From positions 356,735 to 372,269 of the forward strand of contig MU646524.1 of the NCBI GenBank assembly GCA_026770585.1: a stretch of 15,535 nucleotides of DNA, written 5' to 3'. The DNA is from Baffinella frigidus. Taxonomy: Eukaryota; Cryptophyceae; Cryptomonadales; Baffinellaceae. The notes beneath the pieces were generated by a model. The model saw only the letters and a program-made list of their open reading frames with translations, did no database searches and was not told the DNA's origin. Positions within the stretch are counted from its first letter, which is position 1. Every line of letters starts with the position of its first letter. A program made the translations under genes and the position numbers. Below, one piece after another: positions 6,294 to 14,455 of the stretch.

Positions 6294-6417
6294 TCCCGAG
6301 TCGGGCACGAATTACGCAAATTGAACGCGACAGGTGGGACCTACCAGTCGCCATGAGTAAAAATACAGATTTCCCCTTGCAGTCGCGTCTAGTTTGTAGG
6401 CGAAGCCGACGTGTACC

Positions 6418-7055
6418 AACTTAATAAACTTCGCTTTCCCCCCTAGGCCAGGTGAGATCCTACCTAACCCACCCATCCTTCGGGGGTGGTTACGGGATTT
6501 CACTTTCAGGAACCACCCACACTTCGGGAGTGGTTGCGGGCTTTAGAGCCCTCACGTCTCGTCCCCCCTCTCCCTCTGGCGTGAAGCGGTCGTGTTCGCA
6601 AGAGGAAATATTCAGGTTATAAACCCTTGGTGTTCGTCAATTCATTAAACCTCGCTTTTACTAGGGTTTAGGGTTTGGGGTTTAGGTGTTAGGAATTGGG
6701 GTTGAGGGTTGAGGGTTTAGGGTTTAGGGTTTAGGGTTTATGGTTTAGGGTTTACGGTTTACGGTTTACGGTTTACGGTTCAGGGTTTAGGTTGTACGGT
6801 TTGGGTTTTGCCCAAACCCCTCAACTCTAAAACCCTATGAGGTCCCACACCGCGTGTAGGGGGGTCCGAGGCCCATATGCATACGCCAACTAGAACCAAA
6901 AAGGTCTATCTGCCCACTAGGACGACATATGATCCTACTTTCGAGTCTATCCTTCGGGGTGGCTACGGGCTGCTAGAGCCCTCTCGTCTCGTCCGACCTC
7001 TCCCGCTGGCGTAGAGATTTGGTGTTTGTCAATTTATTAAACCTCGCTCTCCCCC
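6418..7055 (+). repeat. Repeated block R-F, no gene seen
   Basis: ATCCTTCGGGGGTGGTTACG (6475), AGAGCCCTCACGTCTCGTC and CTCTGGCGT recur at 6949-7012. The motif ATTAAACCTCGCT occurs after both (6643, 7035), with a cousin AATAAACTTCGCT at 6423. Part of a third copy, CACTTCGGGAGTGGTTGCGG, is at about 6520. The G-strand telomeric tract at 6661-6810 sits between the copies. No open frame with recognisable features is present. Confidence 0.6.
6661..6837. repeat. Telomere-like TTTAGGG array with an inverted junction
   Basis: 6661-6810 is a degenerate TTTAGGG array (variants TTTACGG, TTGAGGG, TTTGGGG) in G-strand orientation. It switches at about 6810/6811 to C-strand sequence (CCCAAACCCCTCAACTCTAA, then AACCCTA), a short head-to-head junction. 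Both sides decay rapidly. Confidence 0.8.
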
Positions 7056-7056
7056 C

Positions 7057-7110
7057 TTTAAACCCCCTAATAAACCCCAAACCCCAAACACCAAATACTA
7101 AACACTTCTC
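7057..7110. repeat. Degenerate C-strand telomere-like tract
   Basis: Repeats of the type AAACCCC (TAAACCCCCTAATAAACCCC, then CAAACCCCAAACACC) occupy about 50 bp just left of the 615-bp element. They are too diverged to set a register. Confidence 0.6.
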
Positions 7111-7135
7111 CCTCAACAAATTTCCCTGGCCCTAA

Positions 7136-7750
7136 GGCCGTTTCTTACGCTGGAATCGAGAAAGGAAGAATAAGAGATTGTAAAGCACAAAACCTCCTTT
7201 TCGGAGGATGGGCGTTTCTTACGGATCGAGAAAGGAAGAATAAGCGAAAAGCTTATTCCTCCTTTTTCAAAATCGGTCGCGGAACGGCCGCGGAGAGGCC
7301 TCTCCGCGGCCGATTTTCTGGATCGGAATTCCTAGCAAAATCCTAACCTGTGCAAAAAGAGATGTGAAATTCTCTTCCTGGAAATGGTTTGTCAAGTGTT
7401 CCTATCGATCTGTCGACCTTTTTCTCTTGAAAAGATCCATAATCTGTGCAAAAAGATATGAAAAGAGGAAAAAGAAGGTGGCACGGGGTTTTTCCTTTTT
7501 GTGAAAACTCGATCCTGTCATGTGTTCCTATCGATCCGTCGACCTTTTTCTCTTGAAAAGGTCCATAACCTAACAGGCATTTCCTCGCGCTTATTCTTCA
7601 TTTCTCGAATTCAGCGTAAGAAACGCAAAATCGCTTTTCGTGAGATTAAGAAGTCAAGCAGCAGGCTATTAATTTGTACTGGTACTTTGATTCAATAGTC
7701 AATCACAATCTCTTATTCTTCCTTTCTCGATTCCAGCGTAAGAAACGGCC
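7136..7750. mobile_element. 615-bp non-autonomous PIF/Harbinger-like element
   Basis: Perfect terminal inverted repeats of 46 bp start GGCCGTTTCTTACGCTGGAA, flanked by TAA at 7133-7135 and 7751-7753. A TAA 3-bp target duplication and GG-C-rich ends are typical of PIF/Harbinger (Tourist) elements. An inner, diverged pair of the same TIR lies at 7211-7246 and 7587-7626, so the element is nested or carries subterminal repeats. Inside are a perfect 28-bp palindrome at 7285-7312 (CGGCCGCGGAGAGG and complement) and a 47-bp direct repeat (7396-7442 and 7522-7568, two mismatches). The short open frames inside show no transposase motif. Confidence 0.85.
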
Positions 7751-7785
7751 TAAATCATACGACAAGTGTGCACTGGACAGGATCT

Positions 7786-8190
7786 GGGGTTTAGGTTTAG
7801 GGTTTAGGATTCAGGGTTTAGGGTTTGGGTTTTGTGGTTTGGGGTTTAGGGTTTAGAGTTTAGGGCTTAGGGTGTGGGGTGTAGGGTGTAGGGTTTAGAG
7901 TTTAGGTTTCTAGGGTTGTAGGGTGTAGGGTTTAGAGTTTAGGTTTCTAGGGTTTCTGGTTTCTAGTTTCTGGTTTCTGGTTTCTGGTTTAGGGTTTGAG
8001 GTTTGGGGTTTAGGGTGTAGGGCTTAGGGCTTAGGGTTTAGGGTTTAGGGTTTAGGGTTTAGGGTTTAGGGTTTAGGGTTTAGTGTTCAGGGTTTAGGGT
8101 TCAGGGTTTAGGGTTCAGGGTTTAGGGTTTAGGGTGTAGGGTGTAGGGTTTTGGGTTTAGGGTTTAGGATTGGGGGTTTAGGTGTAGGAG
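7786..8190. repeat. Interstitial telomere-like array, G-strand, block 1
   Basis: This is a continuous TTTAGGG-type array with a core of near-perfect units at about 8036-8085 and frequent TGTAGGG, TTCAGGG and TTTCTGG variants. It starts about 35 bp after the Harbinger-like element. Such G-runs can form G-quadruplexes. Confidence 0.9.
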
Positions 8191-8315
8191 GTGGAGTTAG
8201 AATCCATCCGGAAAATGCTCGTATGAGCGGCTGACACGGGGTGCAGTAGTGGCACAATGCGTAGCATGTGTGAGGCTGACGCTGGTTGTTCGGCAATAAA
8301 TTGTCAATCTCTTTT
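8191..8315. other. Unique island within the telomeric arrays
   Basis: About 125 bp of non-repetitive sequence (from GGTGGAGTTAGAATCCATCC to CAATCTCTTTTTAG) separates the two array blocks. It has no gene, no inverted ends and no match elsewhere in the window that I can see. Confidence 0.6.
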
Positions 8316-9418
8316 TAGAGTTTATGGTTTAGGGTTTAGGGTTTAGGGTTTAGGGTTTAGGGTTTAGGGTTCAGGGTTTAGGGTGTAGGGTGAAGGGTGT
8401 AGGGTTCAGGGGGTAGGGTGTAGGGTGTAGGGTGTAGGGTTTAGGGTTTAGGGTTTGAGGGTTTAGGGTTAGGGTTTAGGGTTTATGGTTGAGGGTTTAG
8501 GATTCAAGGTTTAGGCTGTACGGTGTAGGGTGTAGGATGTAGGGTGTAGGGTGCAGGGCTTAGGGTTTAGGTTTAGGTTTTAGGGTTTAGGGTTTATTGT
8601 TTCTGTGTGAGAGGTTAGGGTTCAGGGTTTATGGTTTAGGGTTTAGGGCTATGGGTTAAGGATTAAGGGTTAAGGGCTCAGGGTTTAGAGTTTAGGGTTT
8701 AGGGTTGAGGGTTTAGGGTTTAGGGTGCAGGGTGCAGGGTGCAGGGTTTAGGGTGTGGGCTGTAGGGTTTAGGGTTTAGGGATTCAGGGTTTAGTGTTTA
8801 GGGTTTAGGGTTTAGTATTCTGGGTTTAGGGTGTAGGGTTTAGTGTTCAGGGGTTAGGTTTTAGGGTTTGGGGTTGAGGGTTTAGGGTGTAGGGTGTAGG
8901 GTTCAGGGTTCAGGGTGTAGGGTTTACGATGTAGGGTTCATGGTTCAGGGTTTGCAAATTAGGTTTTAGGGTGTAGGATGAAGGGTTGAGTGTTTAGGGT
9001 TCAGGGTTTAGGGTTCGGTGTTTATTGTTTAGTGTTTTGGGTGTTGGTTTTTGGGTTTAGAGTTTAGTGTTAAGGGGCTTATGGTTCAGGGTTCAAGGTT
9101 TGGGGTGTAGGATTTAGGATTTAGGGTTTAGTGTTCAGGGTTCAGGTTTTAGGGTTCAAGGTTTAGGGTGTACGGTTAGGGTTTAGTGGTTAGGAGTTAG
9201 GGTTTAGGGTTTAGGGTTTAGGGTGTGAGGTTTAGGGTTTAGGTTTTAGGTTGTAAGGTTCAGGGTGTGGGGTGTAGGGTTGAGAATGTGGTTGAGAATG
9301 TAGGGTTCAGGGTTCAGGGTTTGTGGTTTGGGGTTTAGGGGTGAGGGTTTAGGGTTTATGGCTTAGGGTGTAGGGCTTAGGGTTTGGGGTTTAGGGTTTA
9401 GGGTTTAGGATTTAGGGG
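8316..9418. repeat. Interstitial telomere-like array, G-strand, block 2
   Basis: About 1.1 kb of degenerate TTTAGGG repeats carries many variants (TTCAGGG, TGTAGGG, GTGCAGGG, TTGAGGG). Local sub-blocks share the same variant, a sign of internal duplication rather than telomerase synthesis. It has the same orientation as block 1. Confidence 0.9.
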
Positions 9419-9865
9419 TGTCTGAATTAATCCAGAGGATCGCGCTCGCCCACACACCGAACCCAAATCAGCCTTTATGAGGCTCATGGTATCCCATGGT
9501 TGAAGCACAAGAGCTCCAACCACGGATACCCCAGATGTCAAGAGGGAACACGATTCCAAAAGGTGAGATGGATTGTGTAGGGGTCCTTTAGGTCCTTTAG
9601 GTCCTTTAGGTTTTAATTTCTCCCAACATGGCCCAAGGGGAGATCCTTAAGGTTTTAGATGCTCCCAACATAGCCCAACGACACGCCGTTCCGTAGAAAG
9701 GACTGCAGAGAAAGCATTTTTGCTTTCGGATCGCGTTTAGCTCTCCAGTGCAGAGGCTCGTGTAGAGGGGATAAAGGGTGGTTCTCTTGGGGTGTTTGAG
9801 GCTGCCCATGTGGGCGCGCGCTCACCCACGCACCGAACCCAAAAGTAGACCGAATTTTGCGTTTT
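9419..9865. other. Short repeats and hairpins, no gene seen
   Basis: 9489-9531 is a hairpin (GGTATCCCATGGTTG and CAACCACGGATACC). Three GGTCCTTTA units lead into GGTTTTAATTTCTCCCAACA at about 9609, which recurs as GGTTTTAGATGCTCCCAACA at about 9650. CGCTC.CCCAC.CACCGAACCC occurs at about 9446 and 9819. None of the open frames on either strand shows a domain. Confidence 0.5.
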
Positions 9866-10401
9866 GGTGGAATTTTGCAGACGCGAGGAAATCGCGAAAT
9901 TCGGCCTACTTTTCGAGTTACAGAAAAGTTCTATGTCCGTACTCGAAGAAAAAAAACTTCGCTTAGATGGACACATACGAAATTCGTCATCGGTGTCAGA
10001 TTTGTGTAGATTTGATGTACTTTACTACAGGAATCTTTCCATTAATGGAAAGATTCCTACCTAGGAATCTTTCCATTAATGGAAAGATTCCTCGTTTTTC
10101 GACCGACTTTTCCCCGACCTGGGGTTTTCTGTGAGAATCGCGTTTTCGATTACATGTCGGGGTTCTCCGCCCTACGGCGATTTGATCAACTTCAGAAAGC
10201 TAGTACAAAAAGTCGCTATAAGCGATCCCAAAAGTGCCTATAATGCATCCTGTTTCGGAAAATCTGACACCGATGACGAATTTCGTATGTGTCCATCTAA
10301 GCGAAGTTTTTTTTCTTTCTTCGAGTACGGACATGGAACTTTTCCGTAACTCGAAAACTAGGCCGAATTTTGCGATTTCCTCGCGTCTACAAACTTCCAC
10401 C
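9866..10401. mobile_element. 536-bp foldback element with about 140-bp arms
   Basis: The left arm at 9866-10003 and right arm at 10260-10401 are inverted copies with only scattered differences, including a few-base length difference in an A/T run. They start GGTGGAA...GACGCGAGGAAATCGC. The arms enclose about 256 bp that contains part of another element (10029-10158). No coding capacity was recognised: matching open frames on both strands arise from the symmetry. Confidence 0.8.
10029..10158. mobile_element. Partial copy of element M8 nested in the foldback
   Basis: Two copies of the palindrome AGGAATCTTTCCATTAATGG (and complement) are followed by a right arm CGTTTTTCGACCGA...CGATTACATGTC, about 90 percent identical to 11904-12009. 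The left arm is missing, so this is a truncated insertion or an internally deleted copy. Confidence 0.75.
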
Positions 10402-10450
10402 TAACTCGGAAACTATATCTTCGATTTACGGCCTTGTGTGCCCATGTTCA

Positions 10451-10458
10451 TATATAAA
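10451..10458 (+). promoter_or_regulatory. TATA box candidate
   Basis: TATATAAA lies 39 bp before the ATG at 10497, which would put a transcription start about 30 bp downstream, just ahead of the start codon. It is the best core-promoter candidate in the window, and it begins 49 bp after the foldback element ends. Confidence 0.5.
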
Positions 10459-10496
10459 CGTTTAGCAATTGTTCACCTGTAACACTGCACCCGACC

Positions 10497-11498
10497 ATGC
10501 GCGGGTCTTGCTGTCTCACAATGCTGCTGTTCTTGGTGGCGTACACCAGACACATCCAGGCAGTATCGTGTGGACCCGGTGAAGAACCAGACGGTGGTGG
10601 TGGGTGCACGGCGTGTGCAGAGGGGACGTACAAGGCCAGTACAGGGACGGGTAGCTGCTCGTACTTTCCATGGACCACTGTGCAACAGAACGACCAGTTC
10701 CTGTCACTTCTGCGGGCGAAACCCCCCGTTGGTACAGTTCGACTGGGGGACGAATACGGTACCCGACACGCGGGGGCTTGCGTACGACGCGGTGGTGGAA
10801 ACGCCTGTACAATTCCCCCCTCTATTCACCGATTCGAGTGTCTCAATCACAACAGGCGCTGGATCTGATCTGACCACTGAAATGACGGTCTGCAATACAC
10901 GATTTGGCGACGGTGTGTCGACACTGTCGTGGTCTACTACGGGGGGTCTTGTTAATCACTTGTCGCGTTTTTACCGTCATACATTTTCTCTGCTAGTCCC
11001 TACGCCGATTCAAGTCACTGGAAATTAAACCAGTACGCTTATGGACAGTATGCAGCCGGTGCAACCGATTCAATCGAACCGTCGTATTTGGGGGACTGGT
11101 TTAAATTCACGTCTCCTCTATGTTTTAGAATGGTGTCGTCGCGTTTTATCACGCGCCCCACCAATAACTTACCAGATAGGGCACCTGGATTGTACAAAAT
11201 ATACGGGCGCGATGACGCGACAAGTCCATGGATCTGTGTCTACACGCATTCCACGAAGTCGGCCAGTGCCGATACAGTTGTTCCAATCGATCTCGGTGGT
11301 AGTTGTTACAAAGAGTACGGTATAGTTGTCCACGAGTTGTTTGGTAACACCATTTCTGAAACGGTTCTCAACTTTCAATCGTGGGTGGTTATGGGTGTAT
11401 ACGTGCACCCCTCGCTGGTGACAACCATCCCAGTGACCAACCCGGCGCTGGATGCAAGCAGTCGTTTGCTTTCCGGTGACCGTCTCAGGACAGCTTGA
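10497..11498 (+). CDS. Secreted Cys-rich protein with discoidin-like domain, frame disrupted
   Basis: The ATG follows a TATA box. MRGSCCLTMLLFLVAYTRHIQA is a signal peptide. Next comes CGPGEEPDGGGGCTACAEGTYKASTG..C, the C-PG..C..C..GTY pattern of ephrin-receptor-like (GCC2/GCC3) Cys motifs. From about 10700 the likely coding frame moves by one to (mod 1) FDWGTNTV...EMTVCNTRFGDGVS; near the T-run at 10966-10970 it returns to the first frame. That frame then reads SHWKLNQYAYG, GDWFKFTSP, APGLYKIYGRDDA, YGIVVHELFG and VLNFQSWVVMG, a pattern seen in discoidin-like (F5/8 C-type) domains of algal and large DNA virus surface proteins. The stop is at 11496. The two shifts cancel, so they may be indel errors, an intron, or decay. 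Likely role: cell-surface or secreted adhesion. Confidence 0.55.
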
Positions 11499-11653
11499 CA
11501 CCGCCTCGGGACAGGTTACACGTACCACCACTCACCTCGAACCTTGGTCCTGATAAACTGACAAGTGGCTATGGGGGTCGGAGTGTTTTGCGAGCCTTAT
11601 CGAGCCTATCCGAGCAACTACAAGTACTGTGTTGACACCGCCCTCAACCCCAC

Positions 11654-11714
11654 TTGGGGTTTGGTGTTTGGTGTTTTGGGTGTTTGGTGTTTGGTGTTTG
11701 GTGTTTGGTGTTTG
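11654..11714. repeat. TTTGGTG heptamer array
   Basis: About eight units of TTTGGTG with one TTTTGGG variant start at a CCCCACTTGGGG palindrome. This is another 7-bp telomere-like variant, in G-rich orientation, between the secreted-protein gene and element M8. Confidence 0.8.
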
Positions 11715-11768
11715 AAAGGGTCCAGTTCTGAAACACTTCCTATCCAATTTGATTTGATTTGGTTTTTG

Positions 11769-12042
11769 AGAAAAGTGAATATTTTTTTGAAAAAAACCAA
11801 GACATGTAATCGAAAACGCGATTCTCACAGAACCTCCCAGGTCGGGGGGAAATCGGTCGAAAACACAGGAATCTTTCCATTAATGGAAAGATTCCTAGGT
11901 AGGAATCTTTCCATTAATGGAAAGATAATTAATGGAAAGATTCCTCGTTTTTCGACCGATTTTGTCCCGACCTGGGGGTTTCTGTGAGAATCGCGTTTTC
12001 GATTACATGTCTTGGGTTTTTCCAAAAAAATATTCACTTTTC
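11769..12042. mobile_element. 274-bp inverted-repeat element M8, full copy
   Basis: Terminal inverted repeats of about 100 bp run inward from GAAAAGTGAATATTTTTTT and its complement, through GACATGTAATCGAAAACGCG and CCCAGGTCGG, to central palindromes GGAATCTTTCCATTAATGG (two full copies plus a half copy). It is AT-rich and non-coding. A truncated relative lies at 10029-10158. The open frames through it come from the symmetry. Confidence 0.85.
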
Positions 12043-12217
12043 TTGTTGGTTGGGGGTTTATGGTCTATCACTCAGGGGCAAGGGTTTATCTTTTAAGGAT
12101 CAGGTTTGGGGGTTTAGTTTGTAGGGTTCAGGCTGAAGGGTTCCTGGTTTCGGGATTATGGTTTATGGGCAATGCATTTTCCACAAAATATATTTTTACA
12201 TTTCCCCTTGCGTTTAG
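12043..12217. repeat. Decayed G-strand telomere-like tract and putative intron 3' end
   Basis: GGGGGTTTATGG, AGGGTTTAT, GGGGGTTTAG, TAGGGTTCAGG and similar words to about 12165 look like a worn TTTAGGG array. It is followed by a pyrimidine-rich stretch, ATTTCCCCTTGCGTTTAG, a credible splice acceptor for the MYND exon at 12218. Confidence 0.5.
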
Positions 12218-13540
12218 ATACCCCCTTGCAAAGCCCAAGCAATGTTCGCTCTGCCAGCTAGTCTGTTACTGCGGGGCTGAGTGCCAGCACGCGGCGTGGA
12301 AGGGGCACAAGAAGACCTGCGCACCGCCGGAGCCGCGAGGACGCGTCCTCGCGGCAAACGGAGCCCCCATACATTCCAGCTGTGTGAGCGGGTGTCTGGC
12401 CAACGTTGCAGCGAACGAGGAGAACGCCCCGCTCAAAAAACGGCTCTTCACCCGCATCCCTAAATCATAACCCGTATCCCCTGAACCCTAAACCCAAACC
12501 CCTAAACCCTAAACTCTGAATTCTGAACCCTAAACCCTAAAATCTCAACCCTAAATCCCAATTCCCAAACCCTAAACCCTAAACCCTGAACCCTAAACCC
12601 TAAACCCTAAACTCTGAACCCTGAACCGTAGACTGCAAACCCTTAACCCTTAACCCTTAACCCTAAACCCTAAACCGCAAACCGTAAACCCTACCCCCTA
12701 CCCCCTACCCCCTACCCCCTAACCCCAAAACCCCAAAACCCTAAACCCTAAACCCTAAACCCTTGAACCTCAACCCTAAACCCTAAACCCTGAAAATTAC
12801 ACCCTTCAGAAACCCTGCACCCTGAAGGTGTTGCGCTATCGAGCAGCGCCCGCGGCGGTGTCGGAACTGCAGTGGCACCTGTCTGCTCCGGGGGACCTGA
12901 ATGTGATCCAAGCATGGCTTCTCTGCAGAACCAGTTCCGGTGTCCGCCTATGTTGGGAGCTGGAAGAACCTGCGTCACCGATTTGCACGGCGCCCTACGC
13001 TAGTGCGCACGTTCACCAGGTCCTGTGCATTTGCACCCCGTGTTGGGAACCCCTTCCGACTGCTCTATCGTTGCGTTCCACCAATGCCGGTAGCATCTGG
13101 CACATGTTCCACACCGCCCGAGAGTACGAAGGGATTTCCTGCATAATCCGTAAAGGTTACATGTAATAAATAGGACCCTACGGTAGGCGAGACCTTGTGG
13201 ACATAAGGGGGTTCCCATGGATAATGGATTAGGTAACGGAAAGCCGGTCAGAATCTCGCCGCACATCCCTTGGTTGCCCGTTGTGTGGACTCGCTGAACC
13301 GTGGTCCGCTCTCAGGAACGTGGGGAGCCGCGGGAGGCCGCGAGGGAGATGCGTGCTCTCCTGGCCCTCGTACGCGCGAACAAGGCCAAACTGGTCGGCG
13401 GGTGTCACACCATGCTGAGACATGCCCAGTACCGCCAGCGGATTCTCTTGGACCCGAAGCTTGGGGAGCAGAAGCTCATCAAGGCCGTGGCAGCTGAAGT
13501 GGCCGAGATTCAACGGACACACCCGACATGCGACATGTGA
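12218..13540 (+). CDS. MYND zinc-finger protein, 3' three exons
   Basis: Modelled exons are 12218-12383, 12828-12902 and 13316-13540 (TGA). Exon a carries the second half of a MYND finger: C-x2-C (CSLC), x5, C-x3-C (CGAEC), Q, W, then H-x3-C (HKKTC). That matches the family C-x2-C...C-x3-C-x7-H-x3-C spacing, but the first C-x2-C pair is absent and should lie on an upstream exon. The GTGAGC donor at 12384, the AAG acceptor at 12827, the GTGATC donor at 12903 and the CTCTCAG acceptor at 13315 all fall on codon boundaries. Exon b reads VLRYRAAPAAVSELQWHL; exon c is a GC-rich helical tail (EAAREMRALLALVRANKAKL to QRTHPTCDM). MYND fingers bind proline-rich protein partners; the role here is unknown. 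Alternatively, exon a simply runs to a stop at 12470 inside the telomeric repeats. Confidence 0.6.
12458..12826. repeat. Interstitial telomere-like array, C-strand (CCCTAAA)
   Basis: About 350 bp of CCCTAAA units with CCCTGAA, CCCCAAA and CCCCCTA variants, inverted relative to the arrays at 7786-9418. In the gene model it fills the intron between MYND exons a and b. The proposed acceptor (CACCCTGAAG) is itself a derivative of the repeat. Confidence 0.9.
12912..12972 (+). repeat. Dispersed repeat R-E, second copy
   Basis: AAGCATGGCTTCTCTGCAGA and the next 40 bp match 5620-5680 at roughly 85 percent. This copy can be read as a short open frame (MASLQNQFRCPPMLGAG...); the other stops early. It lies in the predicted second intron of the MYND gene. 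Confidence 0.65.
13109..13288. mobile_element. MITE family M5, copy 3 (180 bp, diverged)
   Basis: CCACACCGCC..GTACGAAGGGATTTCC at the left and CATCCCTTGG...GTTGTGTGG at the right match the ends of 2763-2930 in the same orientation. Core words CATAATCCGTAAAGGTTAC, GACCCTACGGTAGGC and TAGGTAACGGAAA are shared. It is the oldest-looking of the three and lies in an intron, 27 bp before the acceptor at 13315. Confidence 0.7.
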
Positions 13541-13574
13541 GTGGGGTCACCCTGGTTTTTGTGGTTTCGGTTGG

Positions 13575-13692
13575 TGAACGAGGGAACAGGGGAGGGGGTT
13601 GGGGAGAGGAGGGGAGGGTGAGATAGGGAGAGAGAGAGGGAGGGAGGGAGAGAGGGAGAGACAGAGAGGCAGAGATAGAAAGAGAGAGAGGA
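13575..13692. repeat. Polypurine GA-rich tract
   Basis: An almost uninterrupted purine run from about 13599 is made of GGGAGAGA-type units, starting 35 bp after the MYND gene stop. Mirror-symmetric polypurine tracts can form triplex DNA; no coding role is visible. Confidence 0.8.
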
Positions 13693-13948
13693 CGGGCGTT
13701 CGCGCTACTGTCCCCTTTCGTACACAAGGTGTACGAAGGACATATCACAGGGTCTCTGGGGACGTAGGAGACGACACTTGTAGGCGCACCTAGGGGTGCG
13801 TGACCAGGAGGACGGGTCCAGGACACGACCTAGGACAAGACTACCCCATTTACAGATGGGCAATAGCTTCGGCGAGGAAACAACGGCGCCTGCAGGGGTT
13901 ACTCGAGATTGAGAAACCGCCACCCCCCTAGGATCAAGCTAGAGGCCT
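13693..13948. other. Small hairpins, no gene seen
   Basis: CCTTTCGTACAC/GTGTACGAAGG (13716-13740) and GCGCACCTAGGGGTGCG (about 13784-13800) are short inverted repeats. No domain or gene was recognised on either strand. Confidence 0.4.
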
Positions 13949-14455
13949 GTGAATAGGCCCACTGTAAAGTGTACAGGTGTATCCTTTGTTTCTGGGGAAT
14001 GCATGGTGGAGGGGGTGGTATCAATAAAAGTATCTACAGTGCTAGAATGCAGTCAGTGGCTTGGTTGCGCCCCCGAGACAGCCCAGGGGCGCTCCACCCA
14101 GCTGCATGCGGGCATCATCAGTCAAGGTCTGCTGAATGTACTCTCCACCACCAGCACCCCTTCACGGCTGTACCTCGCACGACACAGCCATAACTACTCT
14201 AATACGCCAATACCGGTCCACCTTCGGACCGGCCCCGGTGTGACAAACCCAAACTGCACATGCCCGTGCGGCAGCCACCGCATCATTGCGGCACCCTCCG
14301 CCCCCCCCGCCCCCCGTGCTGCGGAAACACGCGCCGTCCCCGCGTGCCTCCCCCCCCCCCCGCGACCAAACACCACACCCGGAACACCACCCGTCGTGAG
14401 ACACCGCGAGGCACGGAGGGTGCTGGAAATCGCGGCTCGAGAGCACGAGCCTTGA
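13949..14455 (+). CDS. Uncertain open frame, 168 codons, no domain
   Basis: The plus strand is open from GTG 13949 (first internal ATG about 14003) to TGA 14453. It includes a Cys-rich patch, NCTCPCGSH, and a proline-rich stretch over the C-runs near 14350. The opposite strand is also long open (14577-14194), which is common in GC-rich DNA. There is no paralogue, signal peptide or splice evidence, so this may be non-coding. Confidence 0.2.
   Translation: MNRPTVKCTGVSFVSGECMVEGVVSIKVSTVLECSQWLGCAPETAQGRSTQLHAGIISQGLLNVLSTTSTPSRLYLARHSHNYSNTPIPVHLRTGPGVTNPNCTCPCGSHRIIAAPSAPPAPRAAETRAVPACLPPPPRPNTTPGTPPVVRHREARRVLEIAAREHEP

Noticed and set aside
7501-7856. Open frames inside and after the 615-bp element
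   Set aside because: They span TIR and telomeric repeats; no transposase motif.
10131-10400. Matching open frames on both strands
   Set aside because: They are produced by the inverted arms of the foldback element.
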